Assembly (NCBI GenBank): GCA_035533075.1
Contig: DATLUO010000174.1
Span: forward strand, 25,175-89,174
Direction: 5' to 3'
Source of the DNA: Pirellulales bacterium
GTDB taxonomy: Bacteria; Planctomycetota; Planctomycetia; Pirellulales; JAICIG01
Length of the DNA: 64,000 nucleotides
In this document: positions 41,442-50,142 of the stretch, piece by piece
Numbering within the stretch: position 1 is the stretch's first letter
Layout: every line of letters begins with the position of its first letter
Translations under genes and position numbers: made by a program
The notes under the pieces: generated by a model
The model's database searches: none
The model's input: only the letters and a program-made list of their open reading frames with translations
Told to the model about the DNA's origin: nothing

Positions 41442-42995
41442 ATGATTGGAACGCCGGGCATCATCATTCTGATTGTCGCCACCTTCGCGGCCAGCGTGCT
41501 GCTGTTGAAGGGCTACGACTATCTGCGCCAGAAAGACGCCGAGACCCGCGCCCGGGAAACCGTCGAGAAGGCCGATCGCGAGATTGATGCCCGACGCCGC
41601 GAGGCCGAGCTGGAGATCAAGGAAACGGCCATCCTGCAGCGGGCCGAAGGCGAAAAGGAGATGAGCGTCCTGCGGCAGGAGCTGCACGAGCGCGAACGCC
41701 TGCTGGACAAGCGGCAAGATGCTCTGGAACAGCAGGCCGACCAGCTTCGCAAGCAGGAGAAGATGGTCGAGAACAACCAACGCAAGCTGGCCGATCGCAT
41801 CGAAGAAACGACGCGCCGTCAGGACGAGCTGGGCAAGCTGCTGGAGGAGCAGCGGCGCGCCCTGCACCACATCAGCGCACTCAGCCAGGAGGAAGCCACG
41901 CGGCGGCTGTTGAGCATGCTCGACGCCGAGCTGCAACATAAGTCGGGCGCGATCATCATGCGGCACGAAAAGCAGATGGCCGACATCTGCGAAGAGAAGT
42001 CGCGCGAAATCCTGCTCACGGCCCTGCAGCGCTACGCCGCCGCTCACACCGCCGAAAGCACCACCAGCACCGTCGACATTCCCAACGACGACATGAAGGG
42101 ACGGATTATCGGCCGCGAGGGGCGCAACATCCGGGCCTTCGAGAAAGCGACCGGCGTCGACGTGATCATCGACGATACGCCGGGCGTGGTGATCGTCAGC
42201 GGCTTCGACATGGTCCGCCGCGAGGTTGCCCGGATCGCGCTGGCCAAGTTGATCGCCGACGGCCGCATCCATCCCTCGCGCATTGAAGAGGTGGTGGTCG
42301 CGACGCAGGCGGAGCTGGAGCAGCACTTGCAGAAGCTCGGCCAAGAAGCGGCCCACGAGGCCGACGTGCCGGGCCTGCACGAACGTGTGATTCATCTTCT
42401 CGGCCGGCTGCGGTTCCGCACCAGTTACAGCCAGAACGTGCTGCGGCACTCGATCGAAGTGGCCTTTCTCACCGGCATGCTGGCCGAAGAGATCGGCCTC
42501 GACCCGCGGTTGGCGCGCCGTTGCGGCCTGCTGCACGACATCGGCAAGGCGGCCGACCATGAGGCCGAAGGGGGCCATCCCAAGATCGGCGCCGATCTGC
42601 TCAAGCGTTACGGCGAAGGGCCGGAAGTGGTGCATGCCGCGCTGGGCCATCACGACGACCTGCGCCTCGAAAACCCCTATACGGTCTTGGTGGCCGCGGC
42701 CGATGCGTGCAGTGCCTCGCGTCCCGGCGCCCGCCGCGAGACGCTGGAGCGTTACATCAAGCGGATGGAAGAACTGGAAACGATCGCCGGCGGCTTTCCC
42801 GGCGTCGAACAGGCCTTCGCCATTCAGGCCGGCAGGGAACTGCGGGTGCTCGTCCGCTCGAAAGACACCACCGACGCCAGCGCCGCCAAAATCTGCTTCG
42901 ATATCGCCAAGGCGTTCGAGGATCAACTGACTTATCCGGGCGAAATCAAGGTGACGGTGCTTCGCGAGTCGCGGTTTACGGAGATTGCTCATTGA
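41442..42995 (+). CDS. rny: Ribonuclease Y
   Basis: RNase Y is a membrane-anchored endoribonuclease that starts mRNA decay. The 517-residue protein has one N-terminal membrane segment ([17 protein letters not shown]), a long coiled coil (about 25-200), a KH domain with [15 protein letters not shown] and a [10 protein letters not shown] strand, and an HD domain with [12 protein letters not shown] and [10 protein letters not shown]. Length matches the family. GAGGAA precedes ATG 41442. The ymdB-like gene follows with a one-codon overlap, as in Bacillus. Confidence 0.97.
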   Translation: MIGTPGIIILIVATFAASVLLLKGYDYLRQKDAETRARETVEKADREIDARRREAELEIKETAILQRAEGEKEMSVLRQELHERERLLDKRQDALEQQADQLRKQEKMVENNQRKLADRIEETTRRQDELGKLLEEQRRALHHISALSQEEATRRLLSMLDAELQHKSGAIIMRHEKQMADICEEKSREILLTALQRYAAAHTAESTTSTVDIPNDDMKGRIIGREGRNIRAFEKATGVDVIIDDTPGVVIVSGFDMVRREVARIALAKLIADGRIHPSRIEEVVVATQAELEQHLQKLGQEAAHEADVPGLHERVIHLLGRLRFRTSYSQNVLRHSIEVAFLTGMLAEEIGLDPRLARRCGLLHDIGKAADHEAEGGHPKIGADLLKRYGEGPEVVHAALGHHDDLRLENPYTVLVAAADACSASRPGARRETLERYIKRMEELETIAGGFPGVEQAFAIQAGRELRVLVRSKDTTDASAAKICFDIAKAFEDQLTYPGEIKVTVLRESRFTEIAH

Positions 42996-43777
42996 GACTT
43001 CTGCTCATTGGCGACATTGTCGGCAAGCCGGGCCGCCAGATCGTGGTGCAGGCGGTGCGCGGGCTGATCGAACGCGAACATCTCGATCTGGTGGTCTGCA
43101 ATGCGGAAAACATCGCCGGCGGTTCGGGCATCACGCCGGAGCTCTATCGCGAGTTGATCGCCGCGGGCGTCGACGGCATTACCCTGGGCGACCATATCTA
43201 CCGCCGCCGCGAGATCAACCCGGTGCTGGAATCGGCCGGCAACATCGTCAAGCCCGCGAATTTTCCGCCGACGGCCCCAGGCCGTGAGTTCATGATCCTG
43301 CCTGCCCGAAACGGCGTTTCGGTGGCGGTCGTCAGTCTGCTGGGCCGGGTGTTTATGCGGCCGGTCGACTGTCCCTGGGCGGCGGCCGACCGCGTGCTGG
43401 CCCAGCTTCCCGCCGAGGTGAAGGTGATCCTGGTCGACTTTCACGCCGAGGCCACCAGCGACAAGCAGGTGATGGGCCGCTATCTCGACGGGCGCGTTTC
43501 GGCCGTGTTGGGAACGCACACGCACGTGCCGACGGCCGACGAGCAGATTTTGCCGGGCGGGACCGCCTTTCAATGCGACGTGGGCATGACCGGCCCGCAC
43601 GAAAGCATTTTGGGCCGCCGCATCGACCGCGTGATGGAGACCACCCGCACCTTCAACCCCACGCATTTTGACGTGGCCACGGGCGACGTGCGCCTCAACG
43701 GCAGCATCGTCGACGTCGATCCCGCGACCGGGCGCGCTTTGGCCATCCAGCGGCTCTGTTTCAAGGGTGAGATATAA
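42992..43777 (+). CDS. ymdB: YmdB-family metallophosphoesterase
   Basis: The 261-residue protein reads [79 protein letters not shown] and [13 protein letters not shown], the metal-binding blocks of the family (Asp of GDIVG, Asn-Glu of NAEN, His residues of FHAE and THTH). In Bacillus YmdB is a phosphodiesterase that works with RNase Y in biofilm and motility control. I place the start at TTG 42992, which overlaps the rny TGA as TTGA; conservation begins at that codon and no ATG or GTG precedes it in frame within the spacer. Confidence 0.92.
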   Translation: MRLLLIGDIVGKPGRQIVVQAVRGLIEREHLDLVVCNAENIAGGSGITPELYRELIAAGVDGITLGDHIYRRREINPVLESAGNIVKPANFPPTAPGREFMILPARNGVSVAVVSLLGRVFMRPVDCPWAAADRVLAQLPAEVKVILVDFHAEATSDKQVMGRYLDGRVSAVLGTHTHVPTADEQILPGGTAFQCDVGMTGPHESILGRRIDRVMETTRTFNPTHFDVATGDVRLNGSIVDVDPATGRALAIQRLCFKGEI

Positions 43778-43819
43778 CCCACAGGACCGCTTACACGCCA
43801 CAGGCAAAAGGCTGATTCC

Positions 43820-44095
43820 ATTGAGCACCGAATGGGAGCGTGTGCGCGAATTCCCGTCGGGCCTTCGCGAGCGGTGCGCCGCCGACGGCGGCTACGTGGC
43901 CATCGTGGAGGTCTGCGGTTTCAACGACTGGCTGTTGAAGTTGCTGCCGGAGTACGGCTGCCGCGACGTCGTGCTGATTCAAGCGGACGAGCGCAGTCGC
44001 GAGAATACGGACCGTCGCGACGCGAGCCGGTTGAGCGAGTTGCTGTGGATCAACCGCCGCTGCCGGGTCCCGGCGCGCCGGGGTTGCCCGCCGTG
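43820..44095 (+). pseudogene. IS110-family transposase fragment
   Basis: The plus frame reads EWERVREFPSGLRERCAADG, then VAIVEVCGFNDWLLKLLPEY, then CRDVVLIQADERSRENTDRRD and ASRLSELLWINRR. The GFNDWLLKLLPEYG and TDRRDA...LLW signatures match the N-terminal DEDD region of IS110-type transposases. The true N-terminus and the whole C-terminal half are absent, and the frame degenerates after about 44095. It is an insertion-sequence remnant next to the accessory operon. Confidence 0.65.
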
Positions 44096-44346
44096 TCGTT
44101 CTGGCCGTTCTGGCCCGCTCGCGCCGCCGCTGTCCTGGCCCGAGTCGCGCCAAGGGCCATCGGCGCGTCGGCGCCGACCGTTGTGAGCGGCCGGCGCCGA
44201 CGCAGCCGATCGGTCACTTCACGACTGCTTGCTGATGAATGGATTGTCAAAGAACGCGGTGCGCCGCGAGCCCCCTCGCGACGCTACTGGCCCCTCATGG
44301 CTGCCTCTGTTGATTCGCAAATTGGACCCATCCCGCGTACTGTGTC

Positions 44347-44826
44347 CTAATGCACCACCTTGGGCCACAGCGACCAGTTGTCGCGGTACTTGTCGAGCGA
44401 GATTCCGTTGCACTCGACGCCGTGTTGGCTGAAGGAGATGTGCAGCACGATGCGGCGGCCGTGGTCGGTGAGGTGGCCGACGCCCTGGAACTCCCAGAGA
44501 TATTCCAGTTCGCTGCGTGAAATGACGAGAAACTCGCGTCGGCCGTCGGGGTGCATGAGGACCAGCACGTAGTTCAGATCGGGCTGTCGGGGCGTCCGCA
44601 ACTGGTCCAGCGAGATGTTGAACGCTCCCGACACGCGTTTCTTTCCTTTGCCGGTGGCGCTTTTGACCTGCACGCGGTACAGCAGGCCGCTGCGGTCGTG
44701 GACCACGTAAAGATCGTCGCCGCGGTCGACTTCGGGCACGGCCACGTTATAGCCGCGCTCCAGCAGCACGGCCAGCACGGCCATTTGTCCGCTCCGACCG
44801 ACATAAGGGTTCTGCCTGCTCGACAT
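44347..44826 (-). CDS. Small PD-(D/E)XK-like protein, putative nuclease
   Basis: The 159-residue protein has GRSGQMAVLAVLLERGYNVA, VPEVDRGDDLYVVHDR and LLYRVQVKSATGKGKK. The D-D-x(12-16)-QVK layout is that of small PD-(D/E)XK restriction-like proteins (DUF4365 or intron-endonuclease type): an acidic strand followed by QxK. The C-terminal part (LNYVLVLMHPDGRREFLVIS) fits the remaining strands. It is monocistronic, with an imperfect dyad at 44870-44894 in its upstream region. It lies just past the end of the six-gene operon and could belong to the same accessory island. Confidence 0.65.
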   Translation of the reverse strand: MSSRQNPYVGRSGQMAVLAVLLERGYNVAVPEVDRGDDLYVVHDRSGLLYRVQVKSATGKGKKRVSGAFNISLDQLRTPRQPDLNYVLVLMHPDGRREFLVISRSELEYLWEFQGVGHLTDHGRRIVLHISFSQHGVECNGISLDKYRDNWSLWPKVVH

Positions 44827-44869
44827 CGTTTTTCATCTCCATCGACAAACGCGACATTCTGCGACACGC

Positions 44870-44894
44870 CGATAACGTATCATAAGTACATTAT
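44870..44894. promoter_or_regulatory. Imperfect 25-bp dyad upstream of the PD-(D/E)XK-like gene
   Basis: GATAACGTA and TACATTATC form an interrupted palindrome (GATAAnGTA-n7-TACnTTATC), 44 bases upstream of ATG 44826. The minus strand within it contains -10-like TATGAT. It may be an operator. Confidence 0.35.
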
Positions 44895-45087
44895 CATTGC
44901 AAGCACTCAACAGAGAAGTGTTCGTGTTTTATCACCGGCCTGCCTGCCGCCGGGGTTGGCCGGCGAGCGGGGATTTCGGGGTGCCATTCGCAGGTGCCCC
45001 GGCGGTCTGGTAGAATAATGGTGCATAGCAAGCAAGGGGGTTGTTCCGAAAGTAGTGCCTTGGCGACACGACCACAGGTTCCCATCA

Positions 45088-45236
45088 TGACCACCGTAGG
45101 CCAGGCGATTGACGAGCTGCTGCTCGCTATCGAGTGCTTCACCCCCGACGATTGCAAAGACCAGTACATCATTTCCCGCTTTGAAATAGGACCCGGCAAT
45201 TCGTTCGCCACAGCACGGCGACTGGATTACCGATAA
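45088..45236 (+). CDS. Possible small ORF overlapping the kinase gene end
   Basis: ATG 45088 opens a 48-residue frame (MTTVGQAIDELLLAIECFTP and 28 more residues) that runs into the 3' end of the kinase gene on the other strand. It reads like a protein fragment, has no clear Shine-Dalgarno, and may be the truncated start of a displaced gene. The rest of the 44895-45226 spacer shows no gene. Confidence 0.22.
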
Positions 45237-46693
45237 CCAAGCGCGGCGAACCGTTCGCTTTTCTCCACGGCCCACTCGTCGGCCTCCGCCTTTTTGCGAT
45301 ACGCTTTCAAAAACGCCGATGCCTTCCCCAGGTCGCGAAGCTGTTCATAAACCGTTACGAGCCGCCGGAGAATCGCCGGGCGGCCGGGAAAATCGCGATT
45401 CAACTGCAGGAGGACCTCGCATGCTTCATTGAACCGCGCTTGCAGACCAAGAATTGAGGCCCTTTTAAACAACAAGTCGGGCGTCTCGCCCTCCTCGGCA
45501 ATCATCTGGTTCAGTAATCGTTCCGCGCGATCGACGTTTCGTGTCTCCAAGCAGCATTTGAGCGCGAGTTGCTTGATGTCGCGTTGAACGGTCGAGGGGG
45601 TCTCTACAAGACGCGGATTCTCGTCGAGATATTTCAGGCAGTCGAAATATCGCCCGTCTCGCGCGGCGGCATTGAGCATCATTAAGAACGCGTGGGCATC
45701 GCCCGACGCCTCGAATTCCAAGCGGGCCGCGTTTTCCGCCGATTTGTAGTCCGACTTTTCCAGATATCCGACCACATCCGACGACCAATCGGCCACCGCG
45801 CGTTTGAAAACCGAGTGCGTTTTCTCAGCCACGTAGTCGAGCTGTGCCCGCCGGGCCTTTTCTGTTGCGCGGATCAATTCGCCGACCGACGTCCAGCGGT
45901 CGTTCGGATCGCGGGCCATGGCCCGCAAAATGACTTCCTCCAGCGCCGGACATACCGAGCTGTTGATTTCTCTGGGACGCGGAAAAGGCGCGTAGCGTGC
46001 CACCTGGCTCAGCGTATCATGCGGCAGCCGCGAGGTGACCAGATGGTAGAGCAGCACTCCCAGGCTGTAGATGTCGGCCTTGAAGACCTGCTCCTTGTTC
46101 TTTCCGCGCAGCGTGATGCCGGCAACTTCCGGTGCGGAGTATAGGATCGTGCCTCCGTTCTCCCTGGTCCGCGCATACATGTCCTCCGGCAAGACGCTGC
46201 TGCCGAAGTCGGTGACCTTGGCCCGATCTCCGGCAATCAGCACATTCTGCGGTTTGATGTCGCCGTGCGACATACCGAGGTCGTGTAGGTAACGAACGCC
46301 GTCGAGTACCTGCAGGTACAGCGACAACAGCCTGGCATAGCTTGTAACGAAGCCTTGGTCGCCTTCGTCCAGCAAACGGGCCAGCGTATCGCTGGGAAAG
46401 TACTCCATCTCGATCACATACCATTCACGCTCCGGCGGGACTCGGTCCATCCAATAAACCCGCACGACGTTCGGATGGGCGTCGAGGCCAATCAGCCGCT
46501 TTCCTTCGGCCAAATCTTCGTTTTTCGCGCCCTGTTCGCGGGGAATCTTGACGGCTACAATCTCGCTGTCTTCCAGCCGCTGCGCGCTCCACACCGTGCC
46601 GTGCGTGCCTTCCCCCAAGCATTCCATCAGTTCATAGCGATCACCCAGGCGTCGGTCGGCCCGCGGAATGAAAAAGCGATTGCGTTGGCTCAT
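45227..46693 (-). CDS. Ser/Thr protein kinase with C-terminal helical repeats (last gene of the six-gene operon)
   Basis: The 488-residue kinase has the Gly loop GEGTHGTVW (27-35), VAIK-type Lys49 (IVAVKIP), catalytic loop HGDIKPQN (143-150), DFG (162-164) and SAPE (186-189). The catalytic loop has HGD rather than HRD, so it is a non-RD kinase. Residues ~320-485 hold TPR-like helical pairs (AERLLNQMIAEEGETPDLLF, ACEVLLQLNRDFPGRPAI). No membrane segment is present, unlike many bacterial receptor kinases. Start ATG 46693 overlaps the stop of the upstream gene as ATGA; the frame extends 12 codons further upstream without support. Confidence 0.93.
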   Translation of the reverse strand: MSQRNRFFIPRADRRLGDRYELMECLGEGTHGTVWSAQRLEDSEIVAVKIPREQGAKNEDLAEGKRLIGLDAHPNVVRVYWMDRVPPEREWYVIEMEYFPSDTLARLLDEGDQGFVTSYARLLSLYLQVLDGVRYLHDLGMSHGDIKPQNVLIAGDRAKVTDFGSSVLPEDMYARTRENGGTILYSAPEVAGITLRGKNKEQVFKADIYSLGVLLYHLVTSRLPHDTLSQVARYAPFPRPREINSSVCPALEEVILRAMARDPNDRWTSVGELIRATEKARRAQLDYVAEKTHSVFKRAVADWSSDVVGYLEKSDYKSAENAARLEFEASGDAHAFLMMLNAAARDGRYFDCLKYLDENPRLVETPSTVQRDIKQLALKCCLETRNVDRAERLLNQMIAEEGETPDLLFKRASILGLQARFNEACEVLLQLNRDFPGRPAILRRLVTVYEQLRDLGKASAFLKAYRKKAEADEWAVEKSERFAALGYR

Positions 46694-47286
46694 TCGGTCC
46701 CTCGCTCGATCATTTGCCAGAGTCGCCACGTGCCATCGGCCGTTTGCCGCAACACGGTTTGGAAGATCAGCAATCGACAGCTCGAACTGCCGGCGACGCG
46801 TTCCTTGGCGGCAGTTTCGAACCCGCTGCGCACGCGCTCTTTCATCGCCCGATGATCGGGAAGCGTGGCCACGCTCTTCGTCCAGTAGGCAAGCACGAGC
46901 GCGCCGGCCGCTTGTTCCCAGCGGTGATGTGCCAGCAGCAAGTTGCTCACCTTCGCCATCAGCTTGCCTTCATCGATCGCACCGGCGTACCGCTCGAACT
47001 CAACGAGCACGCTGGGACGGACTGAATCTCTGCTGTACCAGGCCGAATCGCTCCGCACGTCAAGGCCGACATGCGCATAAGCTCCGCGAAGCGGCGGCGG
47101 CATTTCAACAAATGCCTGATAGCCCAATCGCTGCCCCAGCGAGGTCCAATAGGTCACGCCGGCACTATGCAGCGTGCATGAATAATCGGCGAGCCCGCGG
47201 TCGGTCCACAACGGCAGCACCTCGCGCGCAACCGCCAGCGACGCACACTCTTCGGTCAACCGTCTTCGCAGCTCGTCAATCACCAA
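46690..47286 (-). CDS. Unfamiliar 198-residue protein of the six-gene operon
   Basis: I do not recognise a family. The protein is soluble and mixed alpha/beta: DYSCTLHSAGVTYWTSLGQR, VGLDVRSDSAWYSRD, then a hydrophobic acidic strand SVLVEFERYAGAIDEGKLMA followed by a long helix and ALVLAYWTKSVATL. An acidic strand plus Lys-bearing helix is loosely nuclease-like, but the motif is not clean. The start is TTG 47286 or GTG 47283; the GTG has GGGGG seven bases upstream and overlaps the herA stop (47276). Its stop overlaps the kinase start. The tight coupling to HerA and kinase suggests a shared complex or pathway. Confidence 0.7.
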   Translation of the reverse strand: MVIDELRRRLTEECASLAVAREVLPLWTDRGLADYSCTLHSAGVTYWTSLGQRLGYQAFVEMPPPLRGAYAHVGLDVRSDSAWYSRDSVRPSVLVEFERYAGAIDEGKLMAKVSNLLLAHHRWEQAAGALVLAYWTKSVATLPDHRAMKERVRSGFETAAKERVAGSSSCRLLIFQTVLRQTADGTWRLWQMIERGTE

Positions 47287-48961
47287 ATCGCCCCCACACC
47301 TTCAGCACGTCGGGTGATTCCCCGCCATGAATCAGCGCCTTGGCGCCGATTTTCACTAGCAAGGGCGCCGCGATCGAACGGCCGAAAATCAGCGCCTCTC
47401 CGGTTGAAAGGCTGGGCAACTCATCCAGGTCGGCCTGGCTTACCATGTCGGACGTCTTGGCAATGAACCGCTGGTCGTCGGGATTCTTCAGCCGCATCGT
47501 AATCAAGGTGTTGCACTGCGAGGTAACGTCGGGATCGAGCTTCGACGGCCGCTGGCTGACGATGGCAAATCCGACACCAAACTTGCGTCCCTCACTGGCA
47601 ATCTTCTTGATGATCCGATGACTCACGGCGCTTTCGCCCGCCGGCGCAAAGTTGTGCCCTTCTTCGTAGACCAAAAAGGCCGGCCGAATCGGGTCGGTCT
47701 TGCTCGACGCCGCCTGCAAAATCTCGCTGGAGATCAGGGCCGTGACAATCTGCTTGGCCGTATCGCTCAGCCCTTGCAGGTCGACCACCGCCAGCCGTCC
47801 CTTTCGCTCCGACGGCCGCCCGACCATCTGGTAAATGTCGGTCGGCGCCGCCAGCGCCGCCGAATAGAATGCCTGCGCCTCGGCGAGCACGCGCGCCAGC
47901 TTCAGCGATGCGACTGCGGCACTGCGGCCGTTGAGCGCGGTCGCTTCGGCCTGGCTCAACTGGTCCCATTCCTTCAGCTCTTCGAGTCCGTCGCCCAGCA
48001 GGTGCCGCAGCCGATTGATGTCACGCGGTTCCGTCTTGTCGATCAGCCGCCAATACCGAATGGCGACGTCGAGCACGCGTTGTTGCGGCTCGGTCAGTCC
48101 CGGCAGGATTTCGCTGATATCGTCCATTTCGAAATGGTCGAATTGCAAGGCCAGCTCCCGATTGACCCCCGCGTATTTGTGCCGGAACGAGGCATGTTGC
48201 GGCGTGAACGCGGCGATCCCCGCACCCGCTTCCGCCAGGCGGCGAAACATCTGCTGAATCTCGGGAATCCGCCGCTGATCGCGCACGTCGTCGATCGCGT
48301 CGGCGTCGGTGTTGAAATTCAGCTTGCCTGCTTGCAACGCACGGCCGTACTCACCGTGCGGATCGAACACCACCACGCTGCCGTTGTGCAGCGCCACCAG
48401 CCGCTCGATGATTCGACCCACCGTGTACGATTTGCCGGCGCCCGTCATCGCCAACACGGCCAAGTGCTCGGTGACCAGCCGGTTGATATCAAGGAATACC
48501 GGCACGACGTTCTCGCCGCGGTCATAGCCCACCAGATTTCCAATGTGCAGGCCCGTCTGCTCGTCGAACTCGTAGAATTTACTGAGAAAGTGATAATCGA
48601 CCGTCTGCACCTTGGCGCCCGGATCGAGCGGCCGCCGTGGAATGCGGATTTGACCGGTCGTCGGGTCGTTGAAACCGACCAGCTCGATGCGGCCCAACAC
48701 GCTCTCGCCGGTCACACGTGCACCAGGCATCAACTCCAATTCGGTTACCGAGTTCCCCATGCCGGCGTCATAGAGAGCGTTCGTGCGCGCGATGCTCACG
48801 ATTCGCCCCAGCACGTCGCACGACGGCTCGTCCGGCCGCTCTTGATGCGAAACGCGCACAAACTCGCCGCGGCGGCCCGCCATCGAAGAGGTCATGACCA
48901 TTGTCAATCTCGCGGGGTCGCCCGTATTGCCCACCAGCTTGCCCAACACCTGATGTTTCAT
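47276..48961 (-). CDS. HerA-type hexameric DNA translocase/helicase
   Basis: The 561-residue protein has an N-terminal HAS-barrel-like region (VLGRIVSIARTNALYD), Walker A AMTGAGKSYTVGRIIERL (171-178 core), FDPHGEYGRAL, Walker B FLVYEEGHNF, and SQRPSKLDPDVTSQCNTLI with the arginine-finger region. HerA proteins pump DNA as hexamers and commonly pair with NurA nucleases in repair, or with SIR2, DUF4297 and other effectors in defence. ATG 48961 has AGGAAG nine bases upstream; the alternative start 24 bases earlier overlaps the preceding stop region. It is the fourth gene of the operon. Confidence 0.93.
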   Translation of the reverse strand: MKHQVLGKLVGNTGDPARLTMVMTSSMAGRRGEFVRVSHQERPDEPSCDVLGRIVSIARTNALYDAGMGNSVTELELMPGARVTGESVLGRIELVGFNDPTTGQIRIPRRPLDPGAKVQTVDYHFLSKFYEFDEQTGLHIGNLVGYDRGENVVPVFLDINRLVTEHLAVLAMTGAGKSYTVGRIIERLVALHNGSVVVFDPHGEYGRALQAGKLNFNTDADAIDDVRDQRRIPEIQQMFRRLAEAGAGIAAFTPQHASFRHKYAGVNRELALQFDHFEMDDISEILPGLTEPQQRVLDVAIRYWRLIDKTEPRDINRLRHLLGDGLEELKEWDQLSQAEATALNGRSAAVASLKLARVLAEAQAFYSAALAAPTDIYQMVGRPSERKGRLAVVDLQGLSDTAKQIVTALISSEILQAASSKTDPIRPAFLVYEEGHNFAPAGESAVSHRIIKKIASEGRKFGVGFAIVSQRPSKLDPDVTSQCNTLITMRLKNPDDQRFIAKTSDMVSQADLDELPSLSTGEALIFGRSIAAPLLVKIGAKALIHGGESPDVLKVWGRFGD

Positions 48962-48981
48962 TGATTGCTTCCTGTCGATGT

Positions 48982-50142
48982 TCAATTCAGCTCATCCAGC
49001 TCCGAGAGCCAGACGTCTTCGATCTCTTTACTCTTCATCTCCTCGTGCAGGCAGTGCCGATAGTGCTTGAGAAAGCCGTCGAGCGCGTTCAGTTCTCGCT
49101 CCGCCAATTGCACCGGCAATGGCCACGCCTGGCGGCCGGCGACTACCGTCAGCGCCATCACCGCGCCTACCAGGCGATCGAGGTCCGCCGCTTTCCAGCC
49201 GGGCTCGTCGCCGACAAGTTCGAGCAGCCTGGCCGGCGTGCCAGGGCCGGCCGCATAGTGCAAACCGATCACTCCGGCGGCCATGACAGTCTCCGGTTCC
49301 ATGCGCGGCGTCTGGGTGCTCATGCGAAAGGCCGCGGTGCGGGTAAAGCTGCCCAAAATGCCGTGGATAAAACGCCGCTCGCCGATGCCCGAGATGGCCT
49401 TTTCGGCCCCGTAAAGGTCCCGCAGCACCTCTTGGTCGAGCTCGTCGACGTGCAACACGTGCCGGCAGCCTTCCTCCGTGCGCAGATCCTGCTGTGCGAC
49501 CGCGATGATGGCCCCATAGCGCTCCGACGCGATGCCGGCAAGCATGGGGCCTTTCGGATTCCAGGGAAACAACCGCTCGCGATGCTGCTGCCAGAACTGC
49601 TCGATGGCCGAGAGTGTCTCGTTATACAGCGCGCGATAGCCCGAATAACGCTCCTTGTTTGGCGCCTCCATACTGCGGTTGAGCAACAGCGGACAGTCGA
49701 CCAGAATCGCATCGAGCGGCTCCGCCGACTTCAAAGCCCGGTCGGCCAGCTCATACGCCTGTCGCACTCCCATGAGCTGAAATCGCTTCGCCTGGTCTTC
49801 ATAATCGATGTCGTCGATGTGGCAGGAACTGTCCTGACCGCACGTGGAAACCACGTTGTCTTGTACGGCGATATCCATACGGCAGGCGGCCGCGGCATAA
49901 AGGTAACCGCCCGCCACGCGCTTTGTGCCGGCCCGCGTGGCGATGCCCGCCACCCGGATCGACAGCGGCTTGGGCCGATCGACCGACCGCACCAGCCTGG
50001 ACTTCACAAACAAGGGCGCGACTCGTTCCAGGTCGCGAATCTGCTTCAACAACCGCCCGGCGGTGCCGGGCAGGTGTACCTGCGTCTGCACCGCCAATGT
50101 TTGTGACAGCGATCTGGATCGCTCGCCTTGATTTTCACTCAT
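48982..50142 (-). CDS. Unassigned protein, possibly a diverged NurA-like nuclease
   Basis: The 386-residue protein sits directly upstream of herA, where NurA would be expected. VAGIATRAGTKRVAGGYLYA (64-83) and LDAILVDCPLLLNRSM (143-158) resemble the two NurA strands that carry catalytic acids (usual forms: xDGS near the start and LILDGPL in the middle). The first Asp appears absent here, so the match is weak and any activity doubtful. Central GYRALYNETLSAIEQFWQQH and C-terminal helices are unassigned. Start ATG 50142 overlaps the previous stop as ATGA. The gap to herA is 20 bases with a good Shine-Dalgarno. Confidence 0.75.
   Translation of the reverse strand: MSENQGERSRSLSQTLAVQTQVHLPGTAGRLLKQIRDLERVAPLFVKSRLVRSVDRPKPLSIRVAGIATRAGTKRVAGGYLYAAAACRMDIAVQDNVVSTCGQDSSCHIDDIDYEDQAKRFQLMGVRQAYELADRALKSAEPLDAILVDCPLLLNRSMEAPNKERYSGYRALYNETLSAIEQFWQQHRERLFPWNPKGPMLAGIASERYGAIIAVAQQDLRTEEGCRHVLHVDELDQEVLRDLYGAEKAISGIGERRFIHGILGSFTRTAAFRMSTQTPRMEPETVMAAGVIGLHYAAGPGTPARLLELVGDEPGWKAADLDRLVGAVMALTVVAGRQAWPLPVQLAERELNALDGFLKHYRHCLHEEMKSKEIEDVWLSELDELN

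Noticed and set aside
41169..42992. Minus-strand 607-codon ORF opposite rny
   Set aside because: Shadow of RNase Y, whose KH and HD motifs are on the plus strand.
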